Under the pieces are notes generated by a model that did not search any database, had not been told where the DNA came from, and saw nothing but the letters and a program-made list of their open reading frames with translations. A program made the translations under genes and the position numbers. Of a DNA stretch of 64,000 bases, positions 23,633-32,424 are shown piece after piece (positions within the stretch are counted from its first letter, which is position 1; the number at the start of each line of letters is the position of its first letter). The DNA is from Serinicoccus sediminis (GTDB lineage: Bacteria > Actinomycetota > Actinomycetes > Actinomycetales > Dermatophilaceae): NCBI RefSeq assembly GCF_004153545.1, contig NZ_SDVA01000006.1:124001-188000 (forward strand), written 5' to 3'.

Positions 23633-26317
23633 GTGCCCCGTCCCCTCTGGCAACGTCTGGCCGTGCCCGTCGCCGCGATCCTCGTGGTCGTCGTGGTCGC
23701 CACGGCCGTCATCGCCGTCGGCCTGACCCGGCGGGGGTTCCCGCAGGTCTCGGGGGAGCAGGAGGTGGCCGGTCTCGACGCCGAGGTGGAGGTGGTCCGG
23801 GACGACCTGGGCGTCGCGCACATCTACGCCGACACCGCCGAGGACCTCTTCCGGGCGCAGGGCTACGTCGCCGCCCAGGACCGGTTCTTCCAGATGGACC
23901 TGCGGCGGCACATCGTCAGCGGCCGGCTCTCCGAGCTGGTGGGCGAGGGCGGCCTGGAGACCGACAAGGTCATCCGGACGCTGGGGTGGCGGAGGGTCGC
24001 CGAGCAGGAGCTGTCCCTGCTCTCGCCCGAGGCGCGGACCTACCTCGCCGCCTACGCCGCCGGCGTCAACGCCTACATCGACAGCCGCAACGGCCCCTCG
24101 AACCTGGGCCTGGAGTACGTCCTCCTCTCCTCCAGCGCCCCCGGCTACACCGTCCGCCCGTGGGACGAGGTCGACTCCCTCGCCTGGCTCAAGGCCATGG
24201 CCTGGGACCTGCGCGGCAACTACGCCGACGAGCTGGCGCGCGGGCGCCTCGTCGGCCAGGTCTCGCTGGACCAGCTCGAGACGCTCTACCCCGACTACCC
24301 CTACGACGAGCACCCGCCGATCCTGGACCGCAGCGAGTGGACCCCGCCGCAGAGCTCGCCGCGCGGGGTGACCGACAGCCGCGGCGGGGCCCGGGGCACG
24401 GTCCTCGCGCCGGTGCCCGGCCAGGAGGACGCGGCCGACCTCTCGGGCCGCGGCGAGCCGGTGGCCCCCGACGGCCCGATCCTGGACGAGACGCGGCAGT
24501 GGCTCGCGGGGTCGCCCCAGGACGCCTTCGCCGACACCACGACCGCCCTCGCGGCCGTGCCCGAGCTCATGGGCTCCGGCGAGGGCATCGGCTCCAACTC
24601 GTGGGTCGTCTCCGGCGACCACACGGAGACGGGTATGCCGCTGCTCGCCAACGACCCGCACCTCGCCATCTCCCAGCCCGGGATCTGGATGCAGAGCGGT
24701 CTGCACTGCCGCGAGCTGAGCGAGGAGTGCCCCTTCGACGTCACCGGCTTCACCTTCGCCGGCCTGCCCGGGGTCGTCATCGGCCACAACCGGTCCATCG
24801 CCTGGGGCTTCACCAACCTCGACCCCGACGTCACCGACTTCTACCTCGAGGACACCGTGGACGACACGGTCCTGCGGGACGAGGACTACGTCGCCATGGA
24901 CGTCCGCACCGAGACCATCCGGGTGGCCGGCGGCGACGACGTCGAGCTCACGGTGCGGGAGACCTCGCACGGGCCGATCGTCTCCGACGTGCTGGAGGCG
25001 GCCGGGGCCATGGGCGACAACGGCCCGCTCGACGGCGTCGCCACGTCGCGGGACTTCGAGGTGGCCCTGCGCTGGACCGGGCTGGAGCCCGCCCGCACCG
25101 CCGAGGCCGTCTTCGCCCTCAACGCGGCCAGCGACTGGGAGGAGTTCCGCTCCGCGGCCGAGCTCTTCGCGGTCCCCTCGCAGAACCTCCTCTACGCCGA
25201 CACCGAGGGCAACATCGGCTACCAGGCGCCGGGCCTGGTGCCGGTCCGGCGCAGCGCCACGCACGCGACCCCGCCCGGCTACTACCCGGCGCCCGGCTGG
25301 GACGACCAGTACGCCTGGCGCGGGTGGGTCGACTTCGACGACCTGCCGACGGCCTACAACCCCGAGGACGGCATGATCGTCGCCGCCAACCAGGCGGTCG
25401 TGCGGGGCACCACCCCGTTCCTCACGACGGAGTACGACAAGGGCTACCGCTCGACGCGCATCCTGGAGCTGCTGCAGCAGCACCTGGGCGAAGGCCCGCT
25501 CACCAGCGCCGACATGAACGAGATCCAGCTGGACGACACCAGCACCTTCGCCCTCGACCTCGTGCCCTTCCTCACCGCGGTCGACCTCGAGGGGGAGTTC
25601 TACACCGAGCCGCAGGCCATGCTGCGCGACTGGGACGGCACCTCGCCGGCGGACGGCGAGCAGACCGCAGCGGCCGCCTACTTCTACGCCGTCTACGACA
25701 ACCTGCTCGAGGCGGTCTTCGACGACGAGCTGCCGCCCGACCTGGGCGCGACCGGCAACTCCCGGTCGATGCAGATCATGGCCGACCTCATGGCCTCGCC
25801 GGAGAGCGTCTGGTGGGACGACCAGCGCACCCCCGGCGTCGTCGAGTCCCGGGACGAGGTGCTGCGGACCGCGCTGGTCGACGCGCGCCTCGACCTCACC
25901 CGGCAGATCTCCAAGGACCCCGCCGACTGGACGTGGGGTGAGCTGCACCGGGCCCACCTCCGGCACCAGGTGCTGGGTGACGAGGGGATGCCCGGAGTGG
26001 TGCAGGACATCGTCAACCGCGGTCCGTTCCCCGTCCCGGGCAGCAGCGCCATGGTCAACGCGATGAACTGGGACGCCGCCACCGACAGCTTCGACGTCAC
26101 CTCGGCGCCCTCCATGCGGATGGTCGTCGACCTGGCGGACCTGGACGCCTCCACGTGGGTCAACCAGACGGGCACCTCAGGGCACCCGTTCCACCCCAAC
26201 TACGACGACCAGACCCGGGCCTGGATCGAGGGCGACACCTACCCGTGGGCCTTCACCCGGGCCGCCGTCGACGAGGCCGGCAGGCAGACGCTCACCCTGC
26301 TGCCCGGCGAGGGCTGA
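23633..26317 (+). CDS. Penicillin acylase-family N-terminal nucleophile (Ntn) hydrolase
   Basis: An 894-residue S45-family proenzyme. A hydrophobic segment (residues 8-31) should export or anchor it. The alpha chain spans about 35-320, and the autoprocessing site is GSNSW, making Ser321 the N-terminal nucleophile of the beta chain. The following HTETGMPLLANDPHL run is diagnostic. The family cleaves amide bonds in penicillins, acyl-homoserine lactones or other acylated amides; its natural substrate here is unknown, and penicillin resistance should not be assumed. It ends exactly where the convergent cyclo-ligase gene ends, the two stop codons lying in one palindrome. Confidence 0.93.
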   Translation: MPRPLWQRLAVPVAAILVVVVVATAVIAVGLTRRGFPQVSGEQEVAGLDAEVEVVRDDLGVAHIYADTAEDLFRAQGYVAAQDRFFQMDLRRHIVSGRLSELVGEGGLETDKVIRTLGWRRVAEQELSLLSPEARTYLAAYAAGVNAYIDSRNGPSNLGLEYVLLSSSAPGYTVRPWDEVDSLAWLKAMAWDLRGNYADELARGRLVGQVSLDQLETLYPDYPYDEHPPILDRSEWTPPQSSPRGVTDSRGGARGTVLAPVPGQEDAADLSGRGEPVAPDGPILDETRQWLAGSPQDAFADTTTALAAVPELMGSGEGIGSNSWVVSGDHTETGMPLLANDPHLAISQPGIWMQSGLHCRELSEECPFDVTGFTFAGLPGVVIGHNRSIAWGFTNLDPDVTDFYLEDTVDDTVLRDEDYVAMDVRTETIRVAGGDDVELTVRETSHGPIVSDVLEAAGAMGDNGPLDGVATSRDFEVALRWTGLEPARTAEAVFALNAASDWEEFRSAAELFAVPSQNLLYADTEGNIGYQAPGLVPVRRSATHATPPGYYPAPGWDDQYAWRGWVDFDDLPTAYNPEDGMIVAANQAVVRGTTPFLTTEYDKGYRSTRILELLQQHLGEGPLTSADMNEIQLDDTSTFALDLVPFLTAVDLEGEFYTEPQAMLRDWDGTSPADGEQTAAAAYFYAVYDNLLEAVFDDELPPDLGATGNSRSMQIMADLMASPESVWWDDQRTPGVVESRDEVLRTALVDARLDLTRQISKDPADWTWGELHRAHLRHQVLGDEGMPGVVQDIVNRGPFPVPGSSAMVNAMNWDAATDSFDVTSAPSMRMVVDLADLDASTWVNQTGTSGHPFHPNYDDQTRAWIEGDTYPWAFTRAAVDEAGRQTLTLLPGEG

Positions 26318-26324
26318 TCAGCCC
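26311..26324. repeat. 14-bp perfect palindrome holding both convergent stop codons
   Basis: GGGCTGATCAGCCC contains the acylase stop TGA (26315-26317) and, on the other strand, the cyclo-ligase stop (26318-26320) back to back with no base between the genes. In RNA it can form only a short stem, so terminator function is doubtful. Confidence 0.9.
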
Positions 26325-26947
26325 AGCGGGACGGGCTGCACCCCCGTCGAGGGGCGCAGCACCGCGTCGACCACGGCGTCGTGGTCGGCCGCCGGCACCT
26401 GTGGGACGACCTCGTGGTCGTGCAGCACCAGGACGACCTGAGCGCCCCCGCTGAGCTCGCGCATCCGCGGGAGCACGGTGTCGTAGTAGCCCCCGCCCTG
26501 CCCGAGCCGCACCCCCGCGGTCGACACCGCCAACCCCGGCACGAAGGCCAGGTCCACCGCCCGCAGGGCGTCCTCGCCCAGCGGGGTCCGGCCCGCGTCG
26601 TCGAGGTCGGCCCAGTCCAGCCGGGGCCGATCGAGGGTCAGCGGCACCAGCACCCGGACCCCCGCGCGTCGCAGCGCGTCGGTCAGCCCGTCGACCGGTG
26701 GCTCGGTGCGCATCGGCTCGTAGGCGGTGACCGTCAGGCCCGCGACGTCGTCGCGGCCCCGGCCCGCGGCATACCGGCGCAGATGCCCGACCCCGGCCTC
26801 GGCAAGGGCCTGCGCGACCCCCGACCGCTCCTGCTCGCCCCAGCCCCGGACGAGCTCGCGCCGGGCCGCGCGCACCAGGGACCGCCAGGCCGCCTTGTCG
26901 GCGACCACGTCGCCGCTGGGGCGGAAGGCCGGCAGCGCACCACTCAT
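26318..26947 (-). CDS. 5-formyltetrahydrofolate cyclo-ligase
   Basis: A 209-residue 5-FTHF cyclo-ligase (MTHFS). It converts 5-formyl-THF to 5,10-methenyl-THF with ATP, returning stored folate to the one-carbon pool. Diagnostic motifs are KAAWRSLVRAARR near the N-terminus, GEDALRAVDLAFVPGLAVS in the centre and the substrate loop RLGQGGGYYDTVLPRM. ATG at 26947 diverges from moeA. Its own -10 may be CACAAT on the minus strand about 8 nt upstream. In mycobacteria this gene also stands divergently beside moeA-type genes (there with galU between), so the neighbourhood is conserved. Confidence 0.93.
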   Translation of the reverse strand: MSGALPAFRPSGDVVADKAAWRSLVRAARRELVRGWGEQERSGVAQALAEAGVGHLRRYAAGRGRDDVAGLTVTAYEPMRTEPPVDGLTDALRRAGVRVLVPLTLDRPRLDWADLDDAGRTPLGEDALRAVDLAFVPGLAVSTAGVRLGQGGGYYDTVLPRMRELSGGAQVVLVLHDHEVVPQVPAADHDAVVDAVLRPSTGVQPVPLG

Positions 26948-26972
26948 GGGGCCCGATTGTGGCGCATGCTCC

Positions 26973-26978
26973 TAGGGT
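26973..26978 (+). promoter_or_regulatory. Leaderless -10 hexamer of moeA
   Basis: TAGGGT ends 6 nt before the moeA ATG at 26985. It is the probable promoter of the moeA-moaC-GNAT operon. Confidence 0.6.
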
Positions 26979-26984
26979 GGGGCC

Positions 26985-28292
26985 ATGAGATCCGTCGACG
27001 AGCACCTCGACGCCGTGCTGGCCCAGATCGAGCCGGTCGCCGCCGTCACCCTGCCGGTCCGCCGCGCCCTCGGACTGGTCACCACGGCGGACGTCCGCAG
27101 CCTGGCCGACCTGCCCCGCTTCGACAACTCCTCGATGGACGGGTATGCCGTGCGCCGCGCCGACCTCGACGGCGCCTCCCCGGAGAGCCCCGTCGTGCTG
27201 CCGGTCGCCGGCGACATCGCGGCGGGCGACCAACGGCGACATACGCTGGCACCGGGCCAGGTGTGGCGGATCATGACCGGCGCGCCGCTGCCGGAGGGCG
27301 CCGACGCCGTCGTCAAGGTCGAGGACACCGACGCCCATCCGCACGAGCCGCAGCTGCGGGTGCAGCCCGACGAGGGCGCCAACATCCGGCGGGCGGGGGA
27401 GGACGTGCACGCCGGGGACCTCGTGCTGTCCGCGGGCAGCCGGGTCGGCGCCGGTCAGATCGCGGCGCTGCTCTCGGCCGGGGTGCACGAGGTCGAGGTC
27501 GTCGGCCCCGTGCGGGTGGCGATCCTGTCCACCGGTGACGAGCTGGTTCGACCCGGCGAGCCGGTCGGACCGGGACAGATCGTCGACTCCAACGGGCCCA
27601 TGCTCGAGGCTCTCGTGCGCGAGGCCGGGGCCTACGTCGTCCACGTGGGTCACCTGCCGGACGACGAGGGCGCCACCCGTCGCCAGGTGCACCGCCAGCT
27701 CGAGCACGCGGATCTCGTCATCACCACGGGCGGGGTGAGCAAGGGCGAGTTCGACATCGTCAAGAAGGTGCTCACGGGCGAGGGGTCCATGGAGTTCGTC
27801 GAGGTGGCGATGCAGCCCGGGAAGCCGCAGGGGTTCGGGGTGCTCGGGCGTCGCGACGTGCCGGTCTTCACGCTGCCCGGCAACCCGGTGAGCACGCTCG
27901 TCAGCTTCGAGGTCTTCGTCCGCCCGGCGCTGCAGCGCCGGGCGGGCCGTCGCGAGGGGGGCCGCCTCGCGACCGGTCTCGCCACGCAGGGGTGGCGCAG
28001 CTCGCCGGAGCGGCAGACCTACACCCGCGTCCGGGTGGACCGGGACCCCACGGGGGCGTATGCCGTCTCCCCGGCGGGCGGGGCCGGCTCGCACCTCGTC
28101 GCCCCGCTCGCGACCGCCGACGCCCTCGCCGTCTCCGACCCCGAGGCCACCGAGGTCGCGGCCGGGTCCGAGGTGGACCTCATCCTGCTGCGCCCGCGCG
28201 CCGAGATCGACGCCCGCCTGAGCGACGACGCCGAGCGCGCCGTGGCGGAGCGCGACCGGGCTGGTGGGGCGCCGCACGGGGACGGGCGATGA
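26985..28292 (+). CDS. moeA: MoeA/gephyrin-family protein (molybdopterin molybdenumtransferase or Glp-type division factor)
   Basis: A 435-residue MoeA. The N-terminal domain carries DNSSMDGYAVR, the MoCF domain STGDEL and the later LPGNPVSTLVSFEVF, and a C-terminal domain IV ends the protein. MoeA inserts molybdate into adenylated molybdopterin. In corynebacteria, however, a MoeA homologue called Glp binds FtsZ and the membrane receptor GlpR, encoded two genes downstream after a GNAT gene. Here moeA is followed by moaC, GNAT and a GlpR-placed membrane gene, so both roles remain possible. MoaC in the same operon supports cofactor synthesis. ATGA overlap with moaC. Confidence 0.9.
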   Translation: MRSVDEHLDAVLAQIEPVAAVTLPVRRALGLVTTADVRSLADLPRFDNSSMDGYAVRRADLDGASPESPVVLPVAGDIAAGDQRRHTLAPGQVWRIMTGAPLPEGADAVVKVEDTDAHPHEPQLRVQPDEGANIRRAGEDVHAGDLVLSAGSRVGAGQIAALLSAGVHEVEVVGPVRVAILSTGDELVRPGEPVGPGQIVDSNGPMLEALVREAGAYVVHVGHLPDDEGATRRQVHRQLEHADLVITTGGVSKGEFDIVKKVLTGEGSMEFVEVAMQPGKPQGFGVLGRRDVPVFTLPGNPVSTLVSFEVFVRPALQRRAGRREGGRLATGLATQGWRSSPERQTYTRVRVDRDPTGAYAVSPAGGAGSHLVAPLATADALAVSDPEATEVAAGSEVDLILLRPRAEIDARLSDDAERAVAERDRAGGAPHGDGR

Positions 28293-28765
28293 CCGACCGG
28301 CTCACGCACCTGCGGGCCGACGGCACGGCCTACATGGTGGACGTCAGCGGCAAGGAGGTGACCGCCCGCACGGCGACCGCCCGGGGCCGGGTGGACCTGT
28401 CCGCCGAGGCCGTCGAGGCGCTGCGCGGGGGGACCGTGCCCAAGGGCGACGCCCTCGGCGTGGCCCGGGTGGCCGGCCTGCAGGCCGCCAAGCGCACCCC
28501 CGACCTCGTCCCGCTGTGCCACCCCGTCGCGATCCACGGCGTGGAGGTGGACCTCGAGGTCGACGACGACGGGGTGGAGATCCGGGCGACGGTGCGCACG
28601 GCGGACCGGACCGGCATCGAGATGGAGGCGCTGACCTGCGTCAGCGTCGCCGCCCTCACGCTCATCGACATGGTCAAGGCGGTCGACCGGCTCGCCGTCG
28701 TGACCGGTGTGCGGGTGGTCGCGAAGTCGGGCGGGCGCTCCGGGGACTGGGTGCGCGAGGAGTGA
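28289..28765 (+). CDS. moaC: Cyclic pyranopterin monophosphate synthase MoaC
   Basis: A 158-residue MoaC. It converts 3',8-cyclo-7,8-dihydro-GTP to cyclic pyranopterin monophosphate, the second half of step one in molybdenum cofactor synthesis. Family motifs are MVDVSGKEVTARTA, LCHPVAIHG, and MEALTCVSVAALTLIDMVKA with the catalytic acidic and Lys residues. Overlaps moeA by 4 nt upstream and the GNAT gene by 4 nt downstream (GTGA), so three genes are coupled. No moaA is in the window, so the pathway's first enzyme must be encoded elsewhere. Confidence 0.96.
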   Translation: MTDRLTHLRADGTAYMVDVSGKEVTARTATARGRVDLSAEAVEALRGGTVPKGDALGVARVAGLQAAKRTPDLVPLCHPVAIHGVEVDLEVDDDGVEIRATVRTADRTGIEMEALTCVSVAALTLIDMVKAVDRLAVVTGVRVVAKSGGRSGDWVREE

Positions 28766-29388
28766 GCTGGGCCTGGCCGACGCGGGTGCGTCACGAGCTG
28801 CCGGACGGGCGCCGGCTCACCCTGCGTGGCCTGACCCGCGGCGACCGGGCCGAGTGGGAGGACCTGCGGCAGCGCAACGCCGCCTGGCTCCGCCCGTGGG
28901 AGTCCACCGCGCCGGAGGACCGTTCGCGCTCGCTGCCCTTCCACCCGATGCGGCGGGTCCTGGACCGCGGCGCCCGCGACGGGCTGCTCCTGCCGTTCGT
29001 CATCGACGTGGACGGGCGGATCGTCGGCCAGATGCAGCTCTTCGACGTCCTGTGGGGTGCCCGCCGGTCAGGGTGGGCGGGCTACTGGCTGGACCGCGGG
29101 GCCACCGGACGCGGGACCGCCACCTGGGCGCTGGCCGCACTGGTCGACCACGCGCTGCTCGAGGTGGGCCTGCACCGGGTCGAGGTGGCGGTCCGCCCCG
29201 AGAACACCGCGTCCCTGGCCGTCGTGGCCCGGCTCGGCCTGCCCGAGGAGGGGCTGCAGCGCGGCCTCATGCACGTCGACGGGAGGTGGGCCGACCACCG
29301 GTCCTTCGCGGTCCTCCTCGGCGACCTGCGACCCGGCGGGTACGCCCCCGGCGGGCTCGTCGCGCGCCTGCACGGCAGGGCCGGCTGA
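28762..29388 (+). CDS. GNAT-family N-acetyltransferase (RimJ/RimL type)
   Basis: A 208-residue GNAT protein of the ribosomal-protein N-acetyltransferase-like branch. The N-terminal VRHELPDGRRLTLRGLTRGD is typical, the acetyl-CoA loop is around RGATGRGTATWAL, and the LEVGLHRVEVAVRPENTASLAV run is the classic RimJ signature. GTG at 28762 overlaps the moaC stop (GTGA). A gene of this type lies between the MoeA-like and membrane-receptor genes in corynebacteria and mycobacteria too. The acetylated target is unknown. Confidence 0.87.
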   Translation: MSWAWPTRVRHELPDGRRLTLRGLTRGDRAEWEDLRQRNAAWLRPWESTAPEDRSRSLPFHPMRRVLDRGARDGLLLPFVIDVDGRIVGQMQLFDVLWGARRSGWAGYWLDRGATGRGTATWALAALVDHALLEVGLHRVEVAVRPENTASLAVVARLGLPEEGLQRGLMHVDGRWADHRSFAVLLGDLRPGGYAPGGLVARLHGRAG

Positions 29389-29578
29389 GGCGCACCCCTC
29401 GGGCCCGTGTGCGGTCCTAGCCCCCACAGGGCCACGACCGCGCACAGCTCAGGGGCCGCGCCCCGCGTCGTGCGCGATGGTGGCCAGCACAGGGCCATGA
29501 ACCCGCACGGCCGGCCCGCCACAGGAGAAACTCCCGCGACACTCCGGCGGCCTCATCGGATCGCCCTGGCGGGGCGCA

Positions 29579-29584
29579 TACCGT
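29579..29584 (+). promoter_or_regulatory. Leaderless -10 hexamer of the GlpR-like membrane gene
   Basis: TACCGT ends 6 nt before the GTG at 29591. The gene therefore has its own promoter, 200 nt after the GNAT gene. Confidence 0.55.
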
Positions 29585-29590
29585 GATCAC

Positions 29591-30625
29591 GTGCCCCCGG
29601 TCAGCAGCCTCATCTTCGTCGTCATCCTGGCGGTGTGGGCGGTCTACCTGGTGCAGCACTGGGTGCGCCGACGCGAGCACCTCGCGACCGCCCGCTCGGT
29701 CGACCGCTTCTCCGAGGCCATGCGGGTCCTGGAGCGCCGCCGGGCGCTGCCCCGGCCCGACGTGGCCGACCCGGCCCCCGCCGCCTACACCGTCTCGCCG
29801 CTGCGCCCGGCCCGCCCCGAGGTCACCGTCAAGAGGGGCGGCAGCGCCGCTCCCGCCCGGCAGCCCGTGGGTGCCACCGCCGTCCGACCGGGCCCGGCCG
29901 TGCGGCACGCCCGCCGCGCCGCCCGGCTGCGGGCCGTGGCGCTGCTCACCGCCTCGGCCGTCATGGTCACCCTCGTCTGCCTCGGCGTGAGCCCGGTGCT
30001 CGGGTGGTGGTGGAGCTTCGTCGGTGTCGGCGTGCTCGCCGCGACCCTGCTGCTCGTGCGCCGGTCCGCCCGGGCCGACCGCAGCCGCCGCGCCGCCACC
30101 CGGTCGAGGGCCCGGGCGTTCGCCCCTGCGGTGGACGAGCGCGGGTCGCGGCGCCCGGCGACCGCCTCCCAGGGACGCCCCGCGCGCACCTCACCCCCGG
30201 TCGTCGAGGACGGCACCACGACCACCGGCACCGCGCCGGTCAGCACCACCCCGCAGGCGGAGGAGTCGCCGCTCGCCGCGCAGGCCCGGGCGGCCGCCGG
30301 CGTCGCCACCGCCCGCCCGGCCCGCCGGGCCACCGAGCCCGCCCACGAGCCGGCCCGCCCGGCCCTGTTCGACATCGACGAGGTGGAGGCGGGTCTCGCG
30401 CCGGTCGTCGCACCGGAGGCCGCGTTGGCCGAGGAGGCCATCGAGGCCCCGCCCGGCTCGTGGAGCCCCACCCCGGTGCCACCCCCGACCTACACGCTCA
30501 AGGCACGGGCCTACCGGGGCGCGCCGCAGCCCTCGAGCGGCGCGCGCGAGCTCCCGGCGGACGGCACCGAGATGGCGCTGGACGAGGAGTTCGAGGACCT
30601 CCCGCGCATCGACCGCGTGGGCTGA
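29591..30625 (+). CDS. Actinobacterial membrane protein in GlpR-like position
   Basis: A 344-residue protein. An N-terminal helix (residues about 4-22, SSLIFVVILAVWAVYLVQHWV) is followed by a positively charged region with a conserved-looking RSVDRFSEAMRVLERR run. Two further transmembrane segments lie near 115-135 and 137-155. A long Ala/Pro/Arg-rich, probably disordered cytoplasmic part follows (160-344), ending acidic (EEFEDLPRIDRVG). The N-terminal helix plus VDRFSEAM pattern and the location after moeA and a GNAT gene match the actinobacterial family that includes corynebacterial GlpR, a divisome receptor of Glp. Function is inferred from that context. Confidence 0.7.
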   Translation: MPPVSSLIFVVILAVWAVYLVQHWVRRREHLATARSVDRFSEAMRVLERRRALPRPDVADPAPAAYTVSPLRPARPEVTVKRGGSAAPARQPVGATAVRPGPAVRHARRAARLRAVALLTASAVMVTLVCLGVSPVLGWWWSFVGVGVLAATLLLVRRSARADRSRRAATRSRARAFAPAVDERGSRRPATASQGRPARTSPPVVEDGTTTTGTAPVSTTPQAEESPLAAQARAAAGVATARPARRATEPAHEPARPALFDIDEVEAGLAPVVAPEAALAEEAIEAPPGSWSPTPVPPPTYTLKARAYRGAPQPSSGARELPADGTEMALDEEFEDLPRIDRVG

Positions 30626-30667
30626 TCCCCCGCCGCCGCGGGTTTGGGTCGGCGCCCTCCCGGTCTG

Positions 30668-30673
30668 TATAGT
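30668..30673 (+). promoter_or_regulatory. -10 box of tRNA-Ala
   Basis: TATAGT is a near-consensus -10 box; transcription would begin near 30680, eight bases before the mature tRNA 5' end. Confidence 0.7.
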
Positions 30674-30687
30674 CGGGTCTCGCACAC

Positions 30688-30760
30688 GGGGCTGTGGCGC
30701 AGTTGGTAGCGCGTCTCGTTCGCAATGAGAAGGTCAGGGGTTCGATTCCCCTCAGCTCCA
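30688..30760 (+). tRNA. tRNA-Ala (anticodon CGC)
   Basis: A 73-nt cloverleaf: acceptor GGGGCTG with CAGCTCC, including the G3:U70 wobble that marks tRNA-Ala. Anticodon loop TTCGCAA (anticodon CGC, reads GCG). T arm AGGGG-TTCGATT-CCCCT. CCA is not encoded. GCG is a frequent codon in this DNA, so this is a working tRNA. Confidence 0.97.
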
Positions 30761-30774
30761 CCGGAGAACCGGAG

Positions 30775-30805
30775 ACGGCCCCGCCTGACGGCGGGGCCGT
30801 TTCTC
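30775..30805 (+). terminator. Rho-independent-like terminator after tRNA-Ala
   Basis: ACGGCCCCGCC (30775-30785) and GGCGGGGCCGT (30790-30800) form an 11-bp perfect stem with a 4-nt TGAC loop, followed by TTCTC. One of the few hairpins here with a T-rich tail. Confidence 0.85.
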
Positions 30806-30901
30806 GTCCCCCGGGGCGCGACCCGCCGCGCCCGCACTACGCTGACCGGCACGAGCGGACGACCCGGCACCGTGCGTGCCCGACCCACGAAGGAGCCAGC
30901 C

Positions 30902-31906
30902 ATGGCCGTCGACCTGCGGGGACGCAGCCTGCTGTCCCTGGTCGAGGAGTCTCCGGAGGAGATCCTCGCGCTGCTGGACCTCGCCGCCGAGCTCAAGGCG
31001 GCCAAGCGGGCCCGCACCGAGGAACGACGCCTGGTCGGCCGGTCCATCGCCCTCGTCTTCGAGAAGACCTCCACCCGCACCCGCAGCGCCTTCGAGGTGG
31101 CGGCCGCCGACCAGGGCGCGGCGACGACCTACCTCGACCCGCGCAGCAGCCAGATCGGGCACAAGGAGTCCATCAAGGACACCGCCCGCGTGCTGGGGCG
31201 GATGTACGACGCGATCCAGTACCGCGGCTCGGCCCAGGCCACGGTGGAGGAGCTCCACCGGTATGCCGGGGTGCCGGTCTACAACGGCCTCACCGACGAG
31301 TGGCACCCGACGCAGATGCTGGCCGACGCCCTCACCATGCGCGAGCACGTCGGCAAGCCGTGGTCCGAGACCTCCTTCGCCTACCTCGGTGACGCCCGCA
31401 ACAACACCGGTCACTCGCTGCTGCTGCTGGGCGCCAAGCTGGGCTGCGACGTGCGCATCGGCGCACCCCGCGAGCTGCAGCCCGCCCCGGACGTCGTGCG
31501 GCTGTGCGAGCAGGTCGCCGAGCGGACCGGCGCGCGGCTGACGGTGACCGCAGACCCGCGCGAGGCGGTCGCGGGGGTCGACGCGGTGCATACCGACGTC
31601 TGGGTGTCGATGGGGGAGCCGGCGACCGCCTGGCAGGAGCGCATCGACCTGCTGCTGCCCTACCAGGTGGACCGCGCGATGATGGACGCGACCGACAACC
31701 CGGCGGCGGTCTTCATGCACTGCCTGCCGGCCTTCCACGACACCGACACCCAGGTGGGGCAGGAGCTCATGACCACGTATCCCGAGCTGACCGGTGGGCT
31801 GGAGGTCACCGACGAGGTCTTCGAGTCGGAGGCCAGCATCGTCTTCGACCAGGCGGAGAACCGCCTGCACACCATCAAGGCGCTCCTGGTGGCGACGCTC
31901 GCGTGA
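30902..31906 (+). CDS. argF: Ornithine carbamoyltransferase
   Basis: A 334-residue OTCase. The carbamoyl-phosphate site is [20 protein letters not shown], followed by [11 protein letters not shown], and the ornithine site is MHCLPAFHD. The extended [12 protein letters not shown] loop and the length resemble catabolic ArcB-type enzymes more than short anabolic ArgF. It forms citrulline from ornithine and carbamoyl phosphate, or the reverse in the arginine deiminase pathway. No arg or arc genes adjoin, so direction is open. ATG at 30902 has AAGGAGC 5 nt upstream; longer in-frame starts would run into the tRNA. Overlaps the next gene (GTGA). Confidence 0.93.
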   Translation: MAVDLRGRSLLSLVEESPEEILALLDLAAELKAAKRARTEERRLVGRSIALVFEKTSTRTRSAFEVAAADQGAATTYLDPRSSQIGHKESIKDTARVLGRMYDAIQYRGSAQATVEELHRYAGVPVYNGLTDEWHPTQMLADALTMREHVGKPWSETSFAYLGDARNNTGHSLLLLGAKLGCDVRIGAPRELQPAPDVVRLCEQVAERTGARLTVTADPREAVAGVDAVHTDVWVSMGEPATAWQERIDLLLPYQVDRAMMDATDNPAAVFMHCLPAFHDTDTQVGQELMTTYPELTGGLEVTDEVFESEASIVFDQAENRLHTIKALLVATLA

Positions 31907-32424
31907 CGGTGACCCAGCCCTCGTCGCTGCCCGCGGACGCACCGCTGCAGGAGCCGGCGCACCAGGTGAGCCCCCGGGCGGTGCGCTACTGGGCGCTGCA
32001 GGGGTTCCTGGGCGCCGTCGTCGTCTGGGCCGTCCTCTTCGCGGTCTACTGGTTCGTGCCCGACGGGGTGAGGCAGTGGCTCGGGCCGGTCTTCGTGGCC
32101 GTCATCGTCTACACCGTCGTGGAGCAGGCGCTGGAGCCGCTCATCCGCTACCGCCGCACCCGGTGGGAGGTGACCGGGGAGCGCGTCTTCGCCCAGACCG
32201 GTTGGCTGTCGCGCGACCAGCGCATCGCCCCGCTGTCCCGGGTGCAGACCGTGGACACCGAGCGCGGGCCGCTCATGCGCATCTTCCGGCTCGCCAACGT
32301 CACGGTCACCACCGCCTCGGCGGCCGGGCCGATCCGGCTGACCTGCCTCGACACCGACGTGGCCGACCGGGTCACCGCCGAGCTCGCGAGGGTGACCGGG
32401 CAGACGCGCGGCGACGCGACGTGA
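31903..32424 (+). CDS. Bacterial PH-domain (bPH2/DUF304) membrane protein 1
   Basis: A 173-residue protein with two transmembrane helices (about 35-55 and 63-82) followed by a single bPH2 domain (about 85-165), including [36 protein letters not shown]. It is the YdbS-like half of a two-gene unit; the next gene is the YdbT-like half. Function of these pairs is poorly known; roles in envelope stress or bacteriocin resistance are reported for some Firmicutes. GTG start overlaps argF stop and its own stop overlaps the next start. Confidence 0.85.
   Translation: MTVTQPSSLPADAPLQEPAHQVSPRAVRYWALQGFLGAVVVWAVLFAVYWFVPDGVRQWLGPVFVAVIVYTVVEQALEPLIRYRRTRWEVTGERVFAQTGWLSRDQRIAPLSRVQTVDTERGPLMRIFRLANVTVTTASAAGPIRLTCLDTDVADRVTAELARVTGQTRGDAT

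Noticed and set aside
23633-26317. Beta-lactam resistance determinant
   Set aside because: Penicillin acylase-family membership is clear, but substrates differ widely (including acyl-homoserine lactones) and nothing in the sequence identifies penicillin.
29389-29590. Direct repeats CACAGGGCCACGA / CACAGGGCCATGA in the gap before the GlpR-like gene
   Set aside because: Only two short copies about 62 bp apart; not distinguishable from chance, and the gap shows nothing else but the -10 box.
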